Below are positions 1-9,745 of a stretch of 64,000 bases of DNA, one piece after another (position 1 is the first letter of the stretch; each line of letters begins with the position of its first letter). The position numbers and the translations under genes were made by a program. Location of the stretch: assembly GCA_963823075.1 (NCBI GenBank), contig CAWGKE010000023.1, forward strand, positions 124,001 to 188,000, written 5' to 3'. Below the pieces are notes generated by a model. The model searched no databases, was not told the origin of the DNA, and saw nothing but the letters and a program-made list of their open reading frames with translations. Source of the DNA: UBA4732 sp963823075 (lineage in GTDB: Bacteria; Planctomycetota; Planctomycetia; Gemmatales; Gemmataceae).

Positions 1-516
1 ACGGCGCTCAAGGGCGGCGGCAAGCACGCCGTCCGCTTCGCCGACGTGGATGAGCGTCTGACGGTTTGGGTGGACGACGCCCTGCCGTTTGGCGACGGCG
101 TGAGCTACCAGGCCCCCGAAAAGGAGGGGAAGACGGTCGAGGGGGCGACGGCAAACGATCTGCAACCCGCGAGCATCGGCGTGAAGGGGACGGCGGCTGC
201 GGTGCGCGGTTTGCGGCTGTGGCGCGACACCTATTACACCACGGCGCTGGACGGCAACCCGGCCAGCCCCGACTGGAAGGACGAGTCGCCCGACGACGGC
301 CCGGGCGTGAACCCCGCCGACCCAACGACCTGGGGCAAGCTGAGCCGGCTGCCCACGCGCACCCTGTACGTGCAGCCCGGACACTACCTTTGCATGGGAG
401 ACAACAGCCCGCGCAGCTCCGATGGGCGGTTCTGGGGCCTCGTCCCCGATCGGCTCCTGCTGGGCAAGGCCCTCGCCGTCTTCTATCCGCTCGATCGCCT
501 GGAACGCATTCGTTGA
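1..516 (+). CDS. lepB: Signal peptidase I, C-terminal part (5' end outside window)
   Basis: The frame is open from the first base, so the start lies upstream. Signal peptidase I (family S26) cleaves signal peptides of exported proteins at the outer face of the inner membrane. About 20 residues before the usual end is the conserved C-terminal box GDNSPRSSDGRFWGLVP, followed by a short hydrophobic tail, which is typical of the family. The catalytic Ser and Lys regions would lie mostly upstream and cannot be checked. The central part is longer and more acidic than in proteobacterial LepB. The next gene starts 17 bp after the stop on the same strand, so cotranscription is likely. Identification rests on the GDN box and the end position. 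Confidence 0.85.
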   Translation, partial: TALKGGGKHAVRFADVDERLTVWVDDALPFGDGVSYQAPEKEGKTVEGATANDLQPASIGVKGTAAAVRGLRLWRDTYYTTALDGNPASPDWKDESPDDGPGVNPADPTTWGKLSRLPTRTLYVQPGHYLCMGDNSPRSSDGRFWGLVPDRLLLGKALAVFYPLDRLERIR

Positions 517-533
517 GCCGTCAGGAGGGCGCC

Positions 534-923
534 ATGACCAGCGGCGAAGTGACCATCCGCGTTCGCTACGCCGAAACCGATCGCATGGGCCTCTTGCACC
601 ATGCGAATTATCTGGTTTATTTCGAGCAGGCGCGAACCGAGCTGCTTCGCGCCCTCGGCCTGACGTACAAGGACATGGAAGATCAGGGGTTCTTGCTCGT
701 CGTCACCAAGGTGGAGGTCCGCTTCCGCCGGCCGGCCCGCTATGACGATCTGCTGACGATCCGCACCACGGTCGTCAAGACCACGATGGTGCGCATCGAC
801 CATCGCTACGAGGTGTTTTGCGAGGGCCAATTGCTGGCGGAAGGATCGTCCACGCTGGCCTGTGTGGACCGCACCGGCCGGCCGCAGATGCTGCCGGATT
901 TTCTCCGCGAGCAGGCGGTATAG
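534..923 (+). CDS. Acyl-CoA thioesterase, hotdog fold (YbgC/4-HBA-CoA thioesterase type)
   Basis: 129 residues, the usual length of this family, which hydrolyses acyl-CoA or acyl-ACP thioesters in the cytoplasm. The N-terminal part carries the family signature: RVRYAETDRMGLLHHANYLV with the catalytic Asp of the 'ETD' stretch, then FEQARTELLR. Hotdog beta strands follow (VEVRFRRPARYDDLLTI). The ATG at 534 follows an AGGAGG-like ribosome site (523-528). It lies 17 bp behind the signal peptidase gene and probably shares its transcript. The substrate cannot be told from the sequence; YbgC homologues elsewhere often sit beside tol genes, and here the next genes are ExbB/ExbD-like. Confidence 0.88.
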   Translation: MTSGEVTIRVRYAETDRMGLLHHANYLVYFEQARTELLRALGLTYKDMEDQGFLLVVTKVEVRFRRPARYDDLLTIRTTVVKTTMVRIDHRYEVFCEGQLLAEGSSTLACVDRTGRPQMLPDFLREQAV

Positions 924-940
924 GAATTGCTATCATAGAG

Positions 941-973
941 ACCACCAGCCCGAAGCGCAAACGAGGGACGGAG
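941..973 (+). repeat. Dispersed planctomycete-type repeat fragment ('SPKRKRG' sequence)
   Basis: The stretch accagcccgaagcgcaaacg reads SPKRKR in one frame. I recall this sequence as a widespread intergenic or 5'-gene repeat in planctomycete genomes; that is recollection, not a search. It sits between the thioesterase stop and the GTG of the next gene, inside an open frame, and could be mistaken for an N-terminal extension. Confidence 0.4.
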
Positions 974-994
974 TTCTATCCAAGGAAATCATCC

Positions 995-1513
995 GTGCGC
1001 CGCTTCTTGATCCGCACGACGCTGCCGCTGTTCTTCTGCGTGCTGCCGCCGCTGGCCGCCGTCCTGATCGCGGCCGCGCTGCCGTCGGGCGCCCGCACCT
1101 TCTACCTGGAACATTTCACCTCCCTGGATTGCCTGATTATCGGCCTCGGCGCCTTTCTATTCTTGATGCAGATGATCCTCAGCTGGCAGGCCATGCGCTG
1201 GCGCGGCACGTCCTTCGACGAGCGGCCGGACAAGTGGCTGACGCACCTGGCCCAGGCCGCCGAGTGGTTCCCGCTCCTGGGCTTGATCGGCACGGTGGCC
1301 GGCATCTTGCAAACGTTCGGCACCATGCCCGAGGACGCGAAGTTCGACGCCATCGTCCGGCTGTACGCCCCGGCCCTGACGGCCACCGGCAGCGGCCTGT
1401 TCGCGGCGCTGGTCAACATCCTGCCGACCTGGGTGGTGCTGATCGGCCGCGACCTGATCCAGACGCTGAGCGGCGCCCCGGCGCCTCTTCCAAGGATGAA
1501 GGAGGAAGGATGA
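995..1513 (+). CDS. MotA/TolQ/ExbB-like proton channel family membrane protein
   Basis: 172 residues starting at GTG 995 behind AAGGA (about 980-984). The longer open frame upstream runs through a dispersed repeat and was rejected. A membrane segment lies at about residues 6-28, a second near 45-68, and a third in the C-terminal half. The third carries the family-like pattern EWFPLLGLIGTVAGILQTF followed by APALTATGSGLFAALVNILP. In ExbB/TolQ/MotA proteins this pair of helices forms the proton channel. The following gene is ExbD-like, matching the usual ExbB-ExbD pairing. The downstream GTPase suggests an envelope energy-coupling complex, which is inference. The C-terminus ends in a repeat-derived tail (PRMKEEG). 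Confidence 0.7.
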   Translation: MRRFLIRTTLPLFFCVLPPLAAVLIAAALPSGARTFYLEHFTSLDCLIIGLGAFLFLMQMILSWQAMRWRGTSFDERPDKWLTHLAQAAEWFPLLGLIGTVAGILQTFGTMPEDAKFDAIVRLYAPALTATGSGLFAALVNILPTWVVLIGRDLIQTLSGAPAPLPRMKEEG

Positions 1514-1577
1514 AGGATGAATCAGAAGTACACGGCCCTCTTGTTCCTCCTTCCTCCTTCCTCCTTTCTGATTGAGG
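1491..1577. repeat. Inverted repeat / hairpin between the ExbB-like and ExbD-like genes
   Basis: A purine-rich arm (ggaggaaggatgaaggatga, continuing to atcagaa) is followed by a pyrimidine-rich arm (ttcctccttcctcctttctg, ending in att). The two can pair with a loop of roughly 20-25 bases. Similar 'ggatgaagga' hairpins are common dispersed elements in planctomycetes (recollection). It overlaps the end of the upstream CDS and could act as an attenuator or processing site between the two genes. Confidence 0.55.
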
Positions 1578-1589
1578 AGGGCCGTCGCC

Positions 1590-2144
1590 ATGCTGCAAAT
1601 GCCGCGACGGAGCGTGACGCGCTTCTTCATCCCCCTCATCGACGTGCTGACGTTGCTGTTCTGCATTTTCCTGATGATGCCGGCGGTGAAGCGGACGGCG
1701 GAGGCCGGCCTGCCCCCCGATAAGCAGGACCTGGCCCGGCGCGAGCGCGACCTGAAAGCCAAGGAGGACGACCTGCGCCGCGAGATCGACCGCGTGCGGC
1801 GGGAGGCGACGGAAAAAGAGAAACAGGCTACCGAGAAAGTGCTGAACAACCTCTCGACGCGCGTTTTTGAGATCGACCCGAACACCGGACAGATGTTCTA
1901 CCTCGACCCCGACCGCGTCAACGTCACGGACGCCAAGCAGGTCCAGGACTTGATCCGCCGGGACCGCGACCGGGTCGGACCGGGGCACGAGGTCTATTAC
2001 GTCATTCTGTATCCGCGCGATCAGCAGACCGGCGGCGGCGTCCCGTCCAAGGCGCAGAAGGACGATTACGACCGTTGGTTCGGCGACGTGCCGCATCGGT
2101 ACGACATTCCGTGGGCGTCCGCCCTAGGAGGAAAGCAGCCATGA
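1590..2144 (+). CDS. ExbD-like single-pass membrane protein
   Basis: 184 residues. ATG 1590 is preceded by GAGGAGG (1574-1580). The N-terminus has the ExbD/TolR layout: a basic cytoplasmic tail, then one transmembrane helix with an Asp near its start (RFFIPLIDVLTLLFCIFLMM). In ExbD that Asp is the protonatable residue. A long charged coiled-coil stretch (about residues 45-90, Arg/Glu/Lys rich) follows, then a C-terminal domain of unknown fold (about 100-180). The C-terminal part does not look like standard ExbD, so it is a divergent member. It overlaps the next start codon by ATGA, indicating translational coupling with the upstream and downstream genes. Confidence 0.65.
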   Translation: MLQMPRRSVTRFFIPLIDVLTLLFCIFLMMPAVKRTAEAGLPPDKQDLARRERDLKAKEDDLRREIDRVRREATEKEKQATEKVLNNLSTRVFEIDPNTGQMFYLDPDRVNVTDAKQVQDLIRRDRDRVGPGHEVYYVILYPRDQQTGGGVPSKAQKDDYDRWFGDVPHRYDIPWASALGGKQP

Positions 2145-2809
2145 TGACCGGGGAGGGCTTGCTCGCGGTGAGCTTCGGCCAGCCCGTCGAGTGGCTGGCG
2201 ATCGCGGGCGGCGCCGCGCTGGGGGCGTTCGTCTGCGGCGTGGCGACTCAGCTGCTCTGCCGCTGGACGACTGGCAAGAAGCTGCCGCCCTTCCCGCTGC
2301 TGACCGTGCGCATCCTGGGCGGCGTCGCGGCCGGCGTCGTCACGGCGATGCTGGTGCTGAACGGAGGCGGCAACGGCTGGTGGCCGTTCGGCGGTCCCGG
2401 CGGCGCCGGCGACCATGCCGGTCAGACCCCCAACAACGGCCAAAAGCCGGAGCAACCGACGCTGGCCGACACGAACCCCGCTCCGGCCGTGCCGCCGGAC
2501 AAGGAGAACCCGGCCCCGACGCCCAGCGAAAACACCATGCGCGTGGACGTGATGACTCTCGAAATGCTGGACGAGCCGGCCAAATCGCAGGCCCGTGCGG
2601 GTCGCCCCTACCGCCTCCCGGAAAGCCCCGACCCGAAGGCCCTCCACACGCTGAAGGAGGTGGAAGACGCCGTCCAGGAACGGCTCGGCAAGCAGCCGCC
2701 GTTGCAGCTCCTGGTCGTCACCGGCCCCAACCAAGACGCCGGATGGATGCAGCCGCTGATCGACTGGGCCAAGGCGCGGCGCATCAAAGTGCGACCCGAA
2801 TCGTGGTGA
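2141..2809 (+). CDS. Hypothetical protein with N-terminal membrane segments
   Basis: 222 residues. ATG 2141 overlaps the previous stop (ATGA) and follows AGGAGG (2126-2131). Two hydrophobic helices at about residues 15-40 and 50-70 are followed by a Gly/Pro-rich linker (about 75-125) and a small C-terminal domain. That domain contains LKEVEDAVQERLGKQPPLQL and ends with a predicted alpha/beta segment (LLVVTGPNQDAGWMQPLIDW). The C-terminal part resembles an ExbD-like periplasmic subdomain only in being a short alpha/beta unit after a linker; I do not assign a family. It lies between the ExbD-like gene and the P-loop protein, with 3 bp to the next start. Confidence 0.6.
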   Translation: MMTGEGLLAVSFGQPVEWLAIAGGAALGAFVCGVATQLLCRWTTGKKLPPFPLLTVRILGGVAAGVVTAMLVLNGGGNGWWPFGGPGGAGDHAGQTPNNGQKPEQPTLADTNPAPAVPPDKENPAPTPSENTMRVDVMTLEMLDEPAKSQARAGRPYRLPESPDPKALHTLKEVEDAVQERLGKQPPLQLLVVTGPNQDAGWMQPLIDWAKARRIKVRPESW

Positions 2810-2812
2810 AGC

Positions 2813-5234
2813 ATGTCCGACGCCGCCCCCGACGCCCTTCGCGTAGTGCTGTTCGGCCTGCCGGGCGCCGGCAAGTCGTCGCTCCTGGCGACGTTGCCGC
2901 ACCTGCTCAACGACCGTATCGCCGATCCGTCGCCAAACCTCGTCGAGCTGCGCCGCGCCATCGACCACGGGCCGTCGGCCGAGCCGGAGGCAGTCATCCC
3001 CTACTCCTTCCGCTACCAGCCGGAAGGGGCGGCCGGCCGGCGCGGCGTCGTAGTGTTCGACCCGAGCGGCCCGGCCGCCGAGGCGCTGGTCCGCGACCCC
3101 GCCGCCGCCGGCCCCCTCGCGCATGAGATGGGTCACGCCGACGCCGTGGTGCTGGCTGTGGACGCATCGGCGGCGCCGCCCGAACTCGACGCCGTCTTCG
3201 CCGAGTTCGACGCCTTCCTGCGCGGGATGGAACGGCGCCGCGGCGATCGCACCGACGTCGGCGGGCTGCCGGTCTTCCTGGTGCTGACCAAGTGCGACCG
3301 CCTGGCCCGGCCCGGCGAAACCACCGCCGACTGGCTCGACCACATCGAAGAGCGCAAGCGCGAGGTCGCCGGCCGCTTCCACGATTTCCTGGCCGGCCGC
3401 GACGCCCCGAACCAGCCGCCGGCATTCGGCCGCCTTCACCTGCACCTCTGGGCCACGGCCGTTCGCCGACCGCCGCTGGCCGGCGCCGCCGCCGATGCGA
3501 ACGACCCCTACGGCGTCGCCGAGCTGTTCCGCCAGTGCCTCCACCACGCCGCGGCCTACCGGGAACAGCGCGAACGCTCGGCCCGCCGGCTCTTCCGCAT
3601 GACGCTGGCCGGGGCCGTCGCCCTCGGGCTGCTGCTGGCCGCGACGGCTTCGATGGTAGTGGCCGACGCCTTTCATCGGGCGCCGAGCGGCCTGGAACTG
3701 CGGGTCGAGGGTCTCCGCCGCGCGGAGCCGGACACGCCGGCCGAACGGCTGCGCGGCGCTCCCGATCAACTCCACGCGGACCAGGCGGACTGGCAAGGCA
3801 TCCGCGACGCCCCCGACTTCGCCGCCCTGCCGCCGGACCTGCAATCCTACGTGGAAGCCCGCCTCGCGGAGCTGGATTCCTACATTCCCTGGCTGGAAAG
3901 TCTGGAAAAGGCGCCACGGCCGCGCGACGCCCTGACGGAGGGGGACCTGCGCGCTCTGCGGGCCAGCCTGAGCGGTCCCCTGGCGCCGCCGCGCCGACTG
4001 GGGCGACACCGACGCCGGCCAGTTGTGGTGCGAGACGGCAGCGGAATCGAAGGCGCTGCTGGCGGCGGTGACGGCCCTGCGGCGCTGGTATCAGGACGCT
4101 TACAAGGAGGGCGACGACCTGTGGCTGTCGGCCGGCCGCACGAAGAGCGGGCCGAGCTGGAACGGCTGGGCGCGCGACGTCGGGGCGTGGCTGGGTCGAA
4201 CCGAGAAGCCGCCGGACGCCGACCCGGACGCCACGCTGGCGAGCGACTTGCCGCTGACCTACGCCGATGTGCGGGACTATCCCTCCGTGGCGGCGGTGCG
4301 GGCGCAGTGGGAAGGGGTGCGGTCGCGGCTGGGCCGACTGCGCGATCAGGCGGCCGCCCTGGGAATGATCGAGGGCCTCCCAGACAAGCCGGCGCTGCTG
4401 GTCGTGCCGGCGGACCCGACGCTGGAGAAGACCGACGAACTTTTCCGGCGGCTGCGCGCGGCTTATCCGGACTACGAGACGGCGTTCATCCGCGAACGCG
4501 GCCTCGCGCCCGACGCCGCCCTGGAGATCGAGCGCCGGGCGAGGGCCAATTTCGAGCTGCTGCTGGACCCGGCGCGGGCGCTGGTGCTGAAGCATCTGCG
4601 GGACGGCCTGCCCGCCGACGCCAAGCCGGCGGACGCGGACGCGCCGGAGCGCTGGGCGCGGGTGCGCGACTGGCTCAAGGCGCCGCAGGAGCTGGCCGGC
4701 TGGCGCGGCGCGGCCGTCGCCCTCGTCCGCCTGGCCGACCCCGACGCCGGCGACCCGGTGGACGCAATGGTCGATTTCCTGGATCGAAAGAGTTTTCCCA
4801 TCGAGTTGAACGGTTTCACTCTCGTCATGCCGGACGCGCTGGAGGTCAAGCCGAAGCCGGACGAGCCGCTCAAGGTGTACCAGGCGCCGGGCGGCGCAGC
4901 CGAGGCCGCGTGGGTGTTCCGCCCGCTCGGCGAGGGGGTTCGCGTCGAGATGCGGCCGTTCCTCGAATACCGCTTCACGGCGGCCGAGCCGGATCGGAAA
5001 CTCGAATTCACCCCCGGCGACGGCCTGTACGCCGAGTTGCCGCTCTCCGGCGGCGGAATGCTGCGATGGGACCACAGCCGTTCGCGGCTGTATCGGTTCG
5101 AGGCGCTGCGGAAGGAGCCGATTCTGCTGGACGCGGGACAGGCGCCGACGGACGGCAAGCCGGCCGACGGGGTGCGCCTGCGCCCGGCCGGAAAACGGCG
5201 TGCCGAAAGTCCCCGACCTGATGCCGCAAGTTGA
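2813..5234 (+). CDS. P-loop GTPase-like membrane protein, IcmF-like layout (one frameshift)
   Basis: The 5' frame starts at ATG 2813. The protein continues in another frame after a shift near 3980-3995, in a GCC/CGC run. The joined product is about 805 residues. Nucleotide-binding motifs are visible: P-loop GLPGAGKS (residues 15-22), DPSG as a possible G3, and TKCD (159-162) as a G4-like motif. A single transmembrane helix follows at about 264-286, then a roughly 500-residue largely helical C-terminal region that ends in a beta-rich segment. GTPase-TM-large outer region recalls TssM/IcmF only in layout. It is the last gene of a tightly spaced set with the ExbB/ExbD-like genes. The frameshift may be a consensus error, since both halves read cleanly. 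Confidence 0.6.
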
Positions 5235-5367
5235 CGTAAAGTAACGGTAGGGCCGCTTTGGCACAACAGATGCCTGCATCTGCTTGCGTGGTGTTGGCGT
5301 TGGTCGCCGGCCGGCGTTGTGGTAACATGACCTTTGCTGATCTCGCCCTTTCCTGTCGAGGCACGAC

Positions 5368-6569
5368 GTGTTCGCCGTTGTCGAGGATGGTAGTCCCTAC
5401 GTGTGGGTCGCCCTGAGCCTGCTCTCCATCCCGGCTCTCATCGCACTCAACGGACTGTTTGTCGCCGCCGAATATGCGTTGGTGGCCGTCCGCAAGACCC
5501 GTGTGGAAGAACTGGTCGCGCGCGGCGTCAAGGGGGCGCGCGCGGTCGATGCCGCGGTGCATAACCTCAGCCGCTCCATCGCCGGCACGCAGCTCGGCGT
5601 CACGCTGTCCAGCATCGGCCTGGGCTTCGTCGGCGAACCCGCCCTTGCCGCGCTGCTCGATTTGCCGTTCCAATGGCTGTTCGCGGGCTGGCACGTCATC
5701 GCCGCGCACACCGTCGCCACCATACTGGCGTTCCTGCTCATCACCTTCCTGCACGTCGTCTTCGGCGAGTTGATTCCGAAGGCGCTGGCGCTGCAGAAGC
5801 CGGACGGCACGTCCCTTTGGCTGGCCCGGCCGCTCATCGCCTTCGCCCGGATCACACGGCCGCTGCTGCTCCTCATGAACGGCGCCAGCACGCTCATCCT
5901 GCGCTGCCTCGGCTGCCGGCCCGTCACCAGCGAGGAGGCGGCCCATTCCATCGAGGAGCTGATCCTGCTCATCGACGACACGGAGGAGGCCGGCGTCCTG
6001 GACGCCGACCAGGCCGATTTCGTGCAGAACGTCTTTCGCCTGTCGGACAAGCGCATGCGCGACTGCATGGTCCCGCGCGAGAAGATGGCCGCCTTGGAGC
6101 TGAACACGCCGCCCCAGAAGATCCTGGAGGCGGTGCGCAACGGCGCCCACACGCGGATGCCGGTGTACGAGGGCCAGATCGACAACATCGTCGGCATCGT
6201 AAACACGAAGGACCTGTTTTATCTTTTCAGCCTCCAGGGCGTCGTAGTGCTGCAGGACGCGCTGTACCCGGCCCTGTACCTGAAACCCGATGAGGCGCTG
6301 GACAACACGATACGCCTGTTCCGCAAGGCGAAACGGCCGATGGCGCTGGTGCGCGACGACGACGACCACATTGTGGGGCTGATTACTCTGGAAGACGTTC
6401 TGGAGGAGATCGTCGGCGACATCGAGGACGAACACGACCGGCCGACGGCCAAGCTGCGGCGGCGAACAAAGGTGATGCTGAACAAATCGGCGCGGCCAAG
6501 CCGGCGTCCTCGCCGCCCAAGCCGGCCGCCCTCCCTCCGCGGCCCGCGCCTTCCGCCAAGGGGGCGTGA
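5368..6569 (+). CDS. CNNM/HlyC-CorC family membrane protein with CBS pair (3' frameshift)
   Basis: GTG start at 5368. Residues 10-200 form a CNNM (DUF21) transmembrane domain with ALNGLFVAAEYALVAVRKTR and IAGTQLGVTLSSIGLGFVGE. Residues about 215-355 hold a CBS pair (DCMVPREKMAAL, then RMPVYE...IVGIVNTKDL, and VGLITLEDVLEEIVGDIEDE). Such proteins are linked to divalent cation, mainly magnesium, transport or sensing. The usual CorC_HlyC C-terminal domain is absent. After 'AKLRRR' the frame becomes Arg/Pro-rich and runs without a stop into the following kinase. In the alternative frame a natural Ala/Pro tail ends at 6567-6569. I therefore place an indel near 6450-6470 and end the gene there. Confidence 0.8.
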
Positions 6570-6654
6570 TCCCCGCCTTCCCTCCGCCTCTCGACGCCTT
6601 ATCATAACCTCGAATCACGGCCGCGCTCCCGCCGCCGCCCCGAGGTTTCCCGTC

Positions 6655-8075
6655 ATGCCCGATCCTTTTTTGACGGAATTGCCGCCCTCCGAGGACGCGA
6701 CGCTCCCGCCGACGGGGCCGTCCCTCCACGTCTCGCCGCGCAACTTGCCGCCGCAGTTCGGCCGCTACCACGTCGAACGGAAACTCGGCGAGGGCGGCAT
6801 GGGTGCCGTCTACCTGGCCGTCGATTCCCAGCTGGCGCGGCCGGTGGCGCTGAAGGTTCCGTTCCTCGACGGGCCGGACGCCGAGATGGTGCGCGCCCGC
6901 TTCCTCCAGGAGGCCCGCTCGGCCGCCGCTCTGCACCATCCCAACATCTGCCCCATCCACGACCTCGGCGAAATCGACGGCGTTCCGTATCTGACCATGA
7001 CGTACATGGAGGGCGAACCGCTGTCGCGGCGCGTGGGGCCGGGCCGGCCGCTGCCGCCGCGCGAGGCGGCCGGCCTGGTCCGGCGGATCGCCCTGGCGCT
7101 GGAATACGCCCACGAAAACGGCGTCATCCACCGCGACCTGAAGCCGGGCAACGTCCTCATCGACGGCGGCGGCGAGCCGGTGGTCATGGACTTCGGCCTG
7201 GCCCGGCGAAATGACGCGGGCGCCCACCTGACGCAGACCGGCCAGGTCATGGGCACGCCGGCCTACATGCCGCCGGAGCAGCTGGGCGGCGACGTGAAGG
7301 CGATGGGCGCCGCCTGCGACGTGTACAGTCTCGGCGTCGTCCTGTTCGAGCTGCTGACCGGGACGCCGCCGTTTCAGGGTGATTTGCTTTCCCTGTCGGC
7401 GCAGGTGCTGTTCGACCCGCCGCCGCGGCCGTCGGCGCGCCGGCCGGGGATCGACGGCCGGCTCGACGCGATCTGTCTGCGCGCTGGAGAAGAAGGCGGC
7501 CGACCGCTGGCCGTCCATGAAGGAGTTTGCGGCGGCGCTGGCGGCGTGGCTGGCGCAGCCGGCGCCGGGCATCGCCGACCTGCCCATGCCTTTCCACGGC
7601 CGCGCGACCGGGCCGATCCTGACGCTGAAGGTCCACGGCACGCCCTACGTCTATAGGCCGGCGCCCGGCCAGGACGTGGTGACGGTCGGCCGTCAGCGGC
7701 GCGCCCGGCGACCCGCCGGACCACGGCAACGATTTCGTGCTGCGCGTGGCCGGCGACGACCGCTTGACGACCCGCATCAGTCGCCGCCATTTTGAAATCC
7801 GCCGCAACGGGTCCGAATACACTGTCATCGACCGCAGCAAGGGCGGCCTCCTGCTCAACGGCCAGCCGGCGCCGAAGGACGCCGCCGCGCCGCTGCGCTC
7901 GGGCGACGTGCTGGTGGTGGCCGGCGTGGTGACGCTGGAGGTGCTGATCCGCGAGGGCGTCACGGACGGCGTGGTAGCGCCGATGGTGCAGGTCCCGGGG
8001 CCGGCGCCGGGCGGCGGGTCGGCGGGACGGGTGGTGCTGGAAGCGTCCATGGGCGATATGGTAACGACGGAATAA
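6655..8075 (+). CDS. Ser/Thr protein kinase with C-terminal FHA domain (two frameshifts)
   Basis: ATG 6655 begins MPDPFLTELPPSED. The kinase domain starts near residue 36, with the Gly loop GEGGMG, a Lys in VALKVP (about 66), HRDLKPGN (159-161 for HRD), DFG (about 179) and a PPE motif. Frame changes near 7485 and near 7695 are needed to read on. The continuation has EKKAADRWPSMKEFAAAL and then an FHA domain with RISRRHFEI and SKGGLLLNGQ, the Ser-Arg-His phosphothreonine-binding pattern. FHA domains bind phosphothreonine, so self-recognition or substrate docking is plausible. The next kinase gene starts 11 bp downstream. Both shifts fall in GC runs and may be sequence errors. Confidence 0.75.
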
Positions 8076-8086
8076 GGAGGCGCGGC

Positions 8087-9745
8087 GTGGTCACAGCGAC
8101 GGCGGAGCGCATCGGCTCATATGTCGTGGAAAGCGAACTCGGCCGCGGCGCGTTCGGCGTGGTCTACCGCGCCCACCACGTTCAGCGGCCGGACGCCCCC
8201 GTCGCGCTCAAGGTCGTCGAGAACCGCGGCAACCTCGACCGCATGATGCTGGAGCCGGCCCTGCTGTCGGGGCTGCGCCACCCCTGCATCGTGCGGTTGG
8301 ACGACTATTTCCTCGACAACGATCGCCTCGTCCTGGCTCTAGAGCTGATCCCCGGCGAAGACCTCAAGGCGTGCGTGGATCGCGGCGAGACGTTCGGCCA
8401 GGCGGAGGTGCGCGATCTGCTGGTGCAGATGGCCGGCGCCCTGGCGGAGGCCCATGCCCACAACATCGTCCACCGCGACATCAAGCTGAGCAACGTCCTC
8501 GTCGATCGCATGGGCGGCCGGACGCGCTTCGTGCTGACCGATTTCGGCGTCGGTCGCACGGCCGAGGGCATCCAGGCGGAAAAACACACCGGCGGAACGT
8601 ACCTGTTCATGGCGCCGGAGCAGCTGCGCGGCCGGCCGGGGCCGCAGTCCGACCTTTGGGCGCTGGGCGTCGTCGCCTACCGCCTTTTGACCGGCCAAAT
8701 GCCGTTTAATGGGGCCAACATTCACGCACTGTCGAACCAGATCTTCTACGCCACGCCCATGCCGCCGAGCAAGTGCTCGCCGCAGCCGATCGACGCCGAC
8801 CTGGAAGCCGTCGTGTTCCATCTGCTGGAAAAGTCGCTGACCGACCGCACGGCGTCGGCGGAGGAGCTGCTGCGCGAGGTGGGATACCGCGGAGCGCCGA
8901 ACGCGGTCGCCTCCCGGCCGGCGGCTTCGCGTACTTCCGCCGGTCGCCGGTCGCCGGATCGCCGCCTGCATCGCGGAATGCTCTGGCTGCGAATCCTGCT
9001 GACCGGGTTCCTCCTTCTTTATGCCACTCAAAAGGGGTTTATCTCCGGCGCGCTCCTGATCGTGGGAGTGGTGCTGTTTTATCTGGGCTGCCGGCGCGAG
9101 CGCTGGAGCGCGGCCGGGCGCGCCGCGGCGATCACGGCGGCGCTGGCCGCAATGGCCGCCTCGTCGGTCGTGCCGTACACCGGCGTGGAACCTGCCCGGA
9201 TTCTCCCGATCTGGATGGCAGGGGCGGTGGGGGCCGCGTCGAAGCCGGCAGCCGAAGCTTTCGGGCAATCGGTCGCCCTCGTCGCCGCCGTGATGGGGCT
9301 TGTCCTCTTCGGGGCCTATTTCATCCTGGTCTTTTTCGCGGCGCCCCTGGGCGCGCTTTGTCTCGCAGCGCTGCGCCGACGGCAGCGGGCGCTGGCCCTG
9401 CGCCGGGCGGCCCTGGAAGCCGGAGACGATCCGGAGAAATACCTCGGTGCCATGCGCGCGTTCCTGGACGACCGTTTCGAGGACGTGGCCTTCCACCTGA
9501 AGTACGTCGAGGCGCTTCTGGCCCGCGGCCGGCTCAAAGAAGTCGCGGTCGAGGCCAAGGTTCTGCTGCGGCAAGACCCGTACAATTTCAGCGGCAACCT
9601 GCTGCTGGCCAACGCCTATTCCGGCCTGGGCCTGTTCGACGACGGCATCGCCGTCTGCGACGCCTATCTGATCGTGGCCGGGTACTGCTTCGAGTTCGCT
9701 GAGCTGAAGCAGCAGTGCCTTCGCCGGAAGGGGGCGCCCTCATGA
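8087..9745 (+). CDS. Ser/Thr protein kinase with membrane segments and TPR-like C-terminus
   Basis: 552 residues from GTG 8087, behind GGAGG at 8076-8080. Intact kinase motifs: LGRGAFGVVY (18-27), catalytic Lys in VALKVV (42), HRDIKLSN (HRD 129-131) and DFG (about 152), followed by APEQLRG. Residues about 300-430 contain three or four hydrophobic helices. The last about 100 residues are helical, with TPR-like features (LLLANAYSGLGLFDDGIAVC). This layout fits a membrane-bound Hanks-type kinase. The start lies 11 bp after the STK-FHA gene and the stop overlaps the next start (ATGA), so the three form one transcription unit. The substrate is unknown; the neighbouring GTPase/ExbB-like proteins are candidates by context only. 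Confidence 0.85.
   Translation: MVTATAERIGSYVVESELGRGAFGVVYRAHHVQRPDAPVALKVVENRGNLDRMMLEPALLSGLRHPCIVRLDDYFLDNDRLVLALELIPGEDLKACVDRGETFGQAEVRDLLVQMAGALAEAHAHNIVHRDIKLSNVLVDRMGGRTRFVLTDFGVGRTAEGIQAEKHTGGTYLFMAPEQLRGRPGPQSDLWALGVVAYRLLTGQMPFNGANIHALSNQIFYATPMPPSKCSPQPIDADLEAVVFHLLEKSLTDRTASAEELLREVGYRGAPNAVASRPAASRTSAGRRSPDRRLHRGMLWLRILLTGFLLLYATQKGFISGALLIVGVVLFYLGCRRERWSAAGRAAAITAALAAMAASSVVPYTGVEPARILPIWMAGAVGAASKPAAEAFGQSVALVAAVMGLVLFGAYFILVFFAAPLGALCLAALRRRQRALALRRAALEAGDDPEKYLGAMRAFLDDRFEDVAFHLKYVEALLARGRLKEVAVEAKVLLRQDPYNFSGNLLLANAYSGLGLFDDGIAVCDAYLIVAGYCFEFAELKQQCLRRKGAPS

Noticed and set aside
2066..5279. Long - strand open frames opposite the P-loop protein gene
   Set aside because: Arg/Gly-rich shadows of high-GC coding sequence; the + strand has P-loop, TM and a coherent operon.
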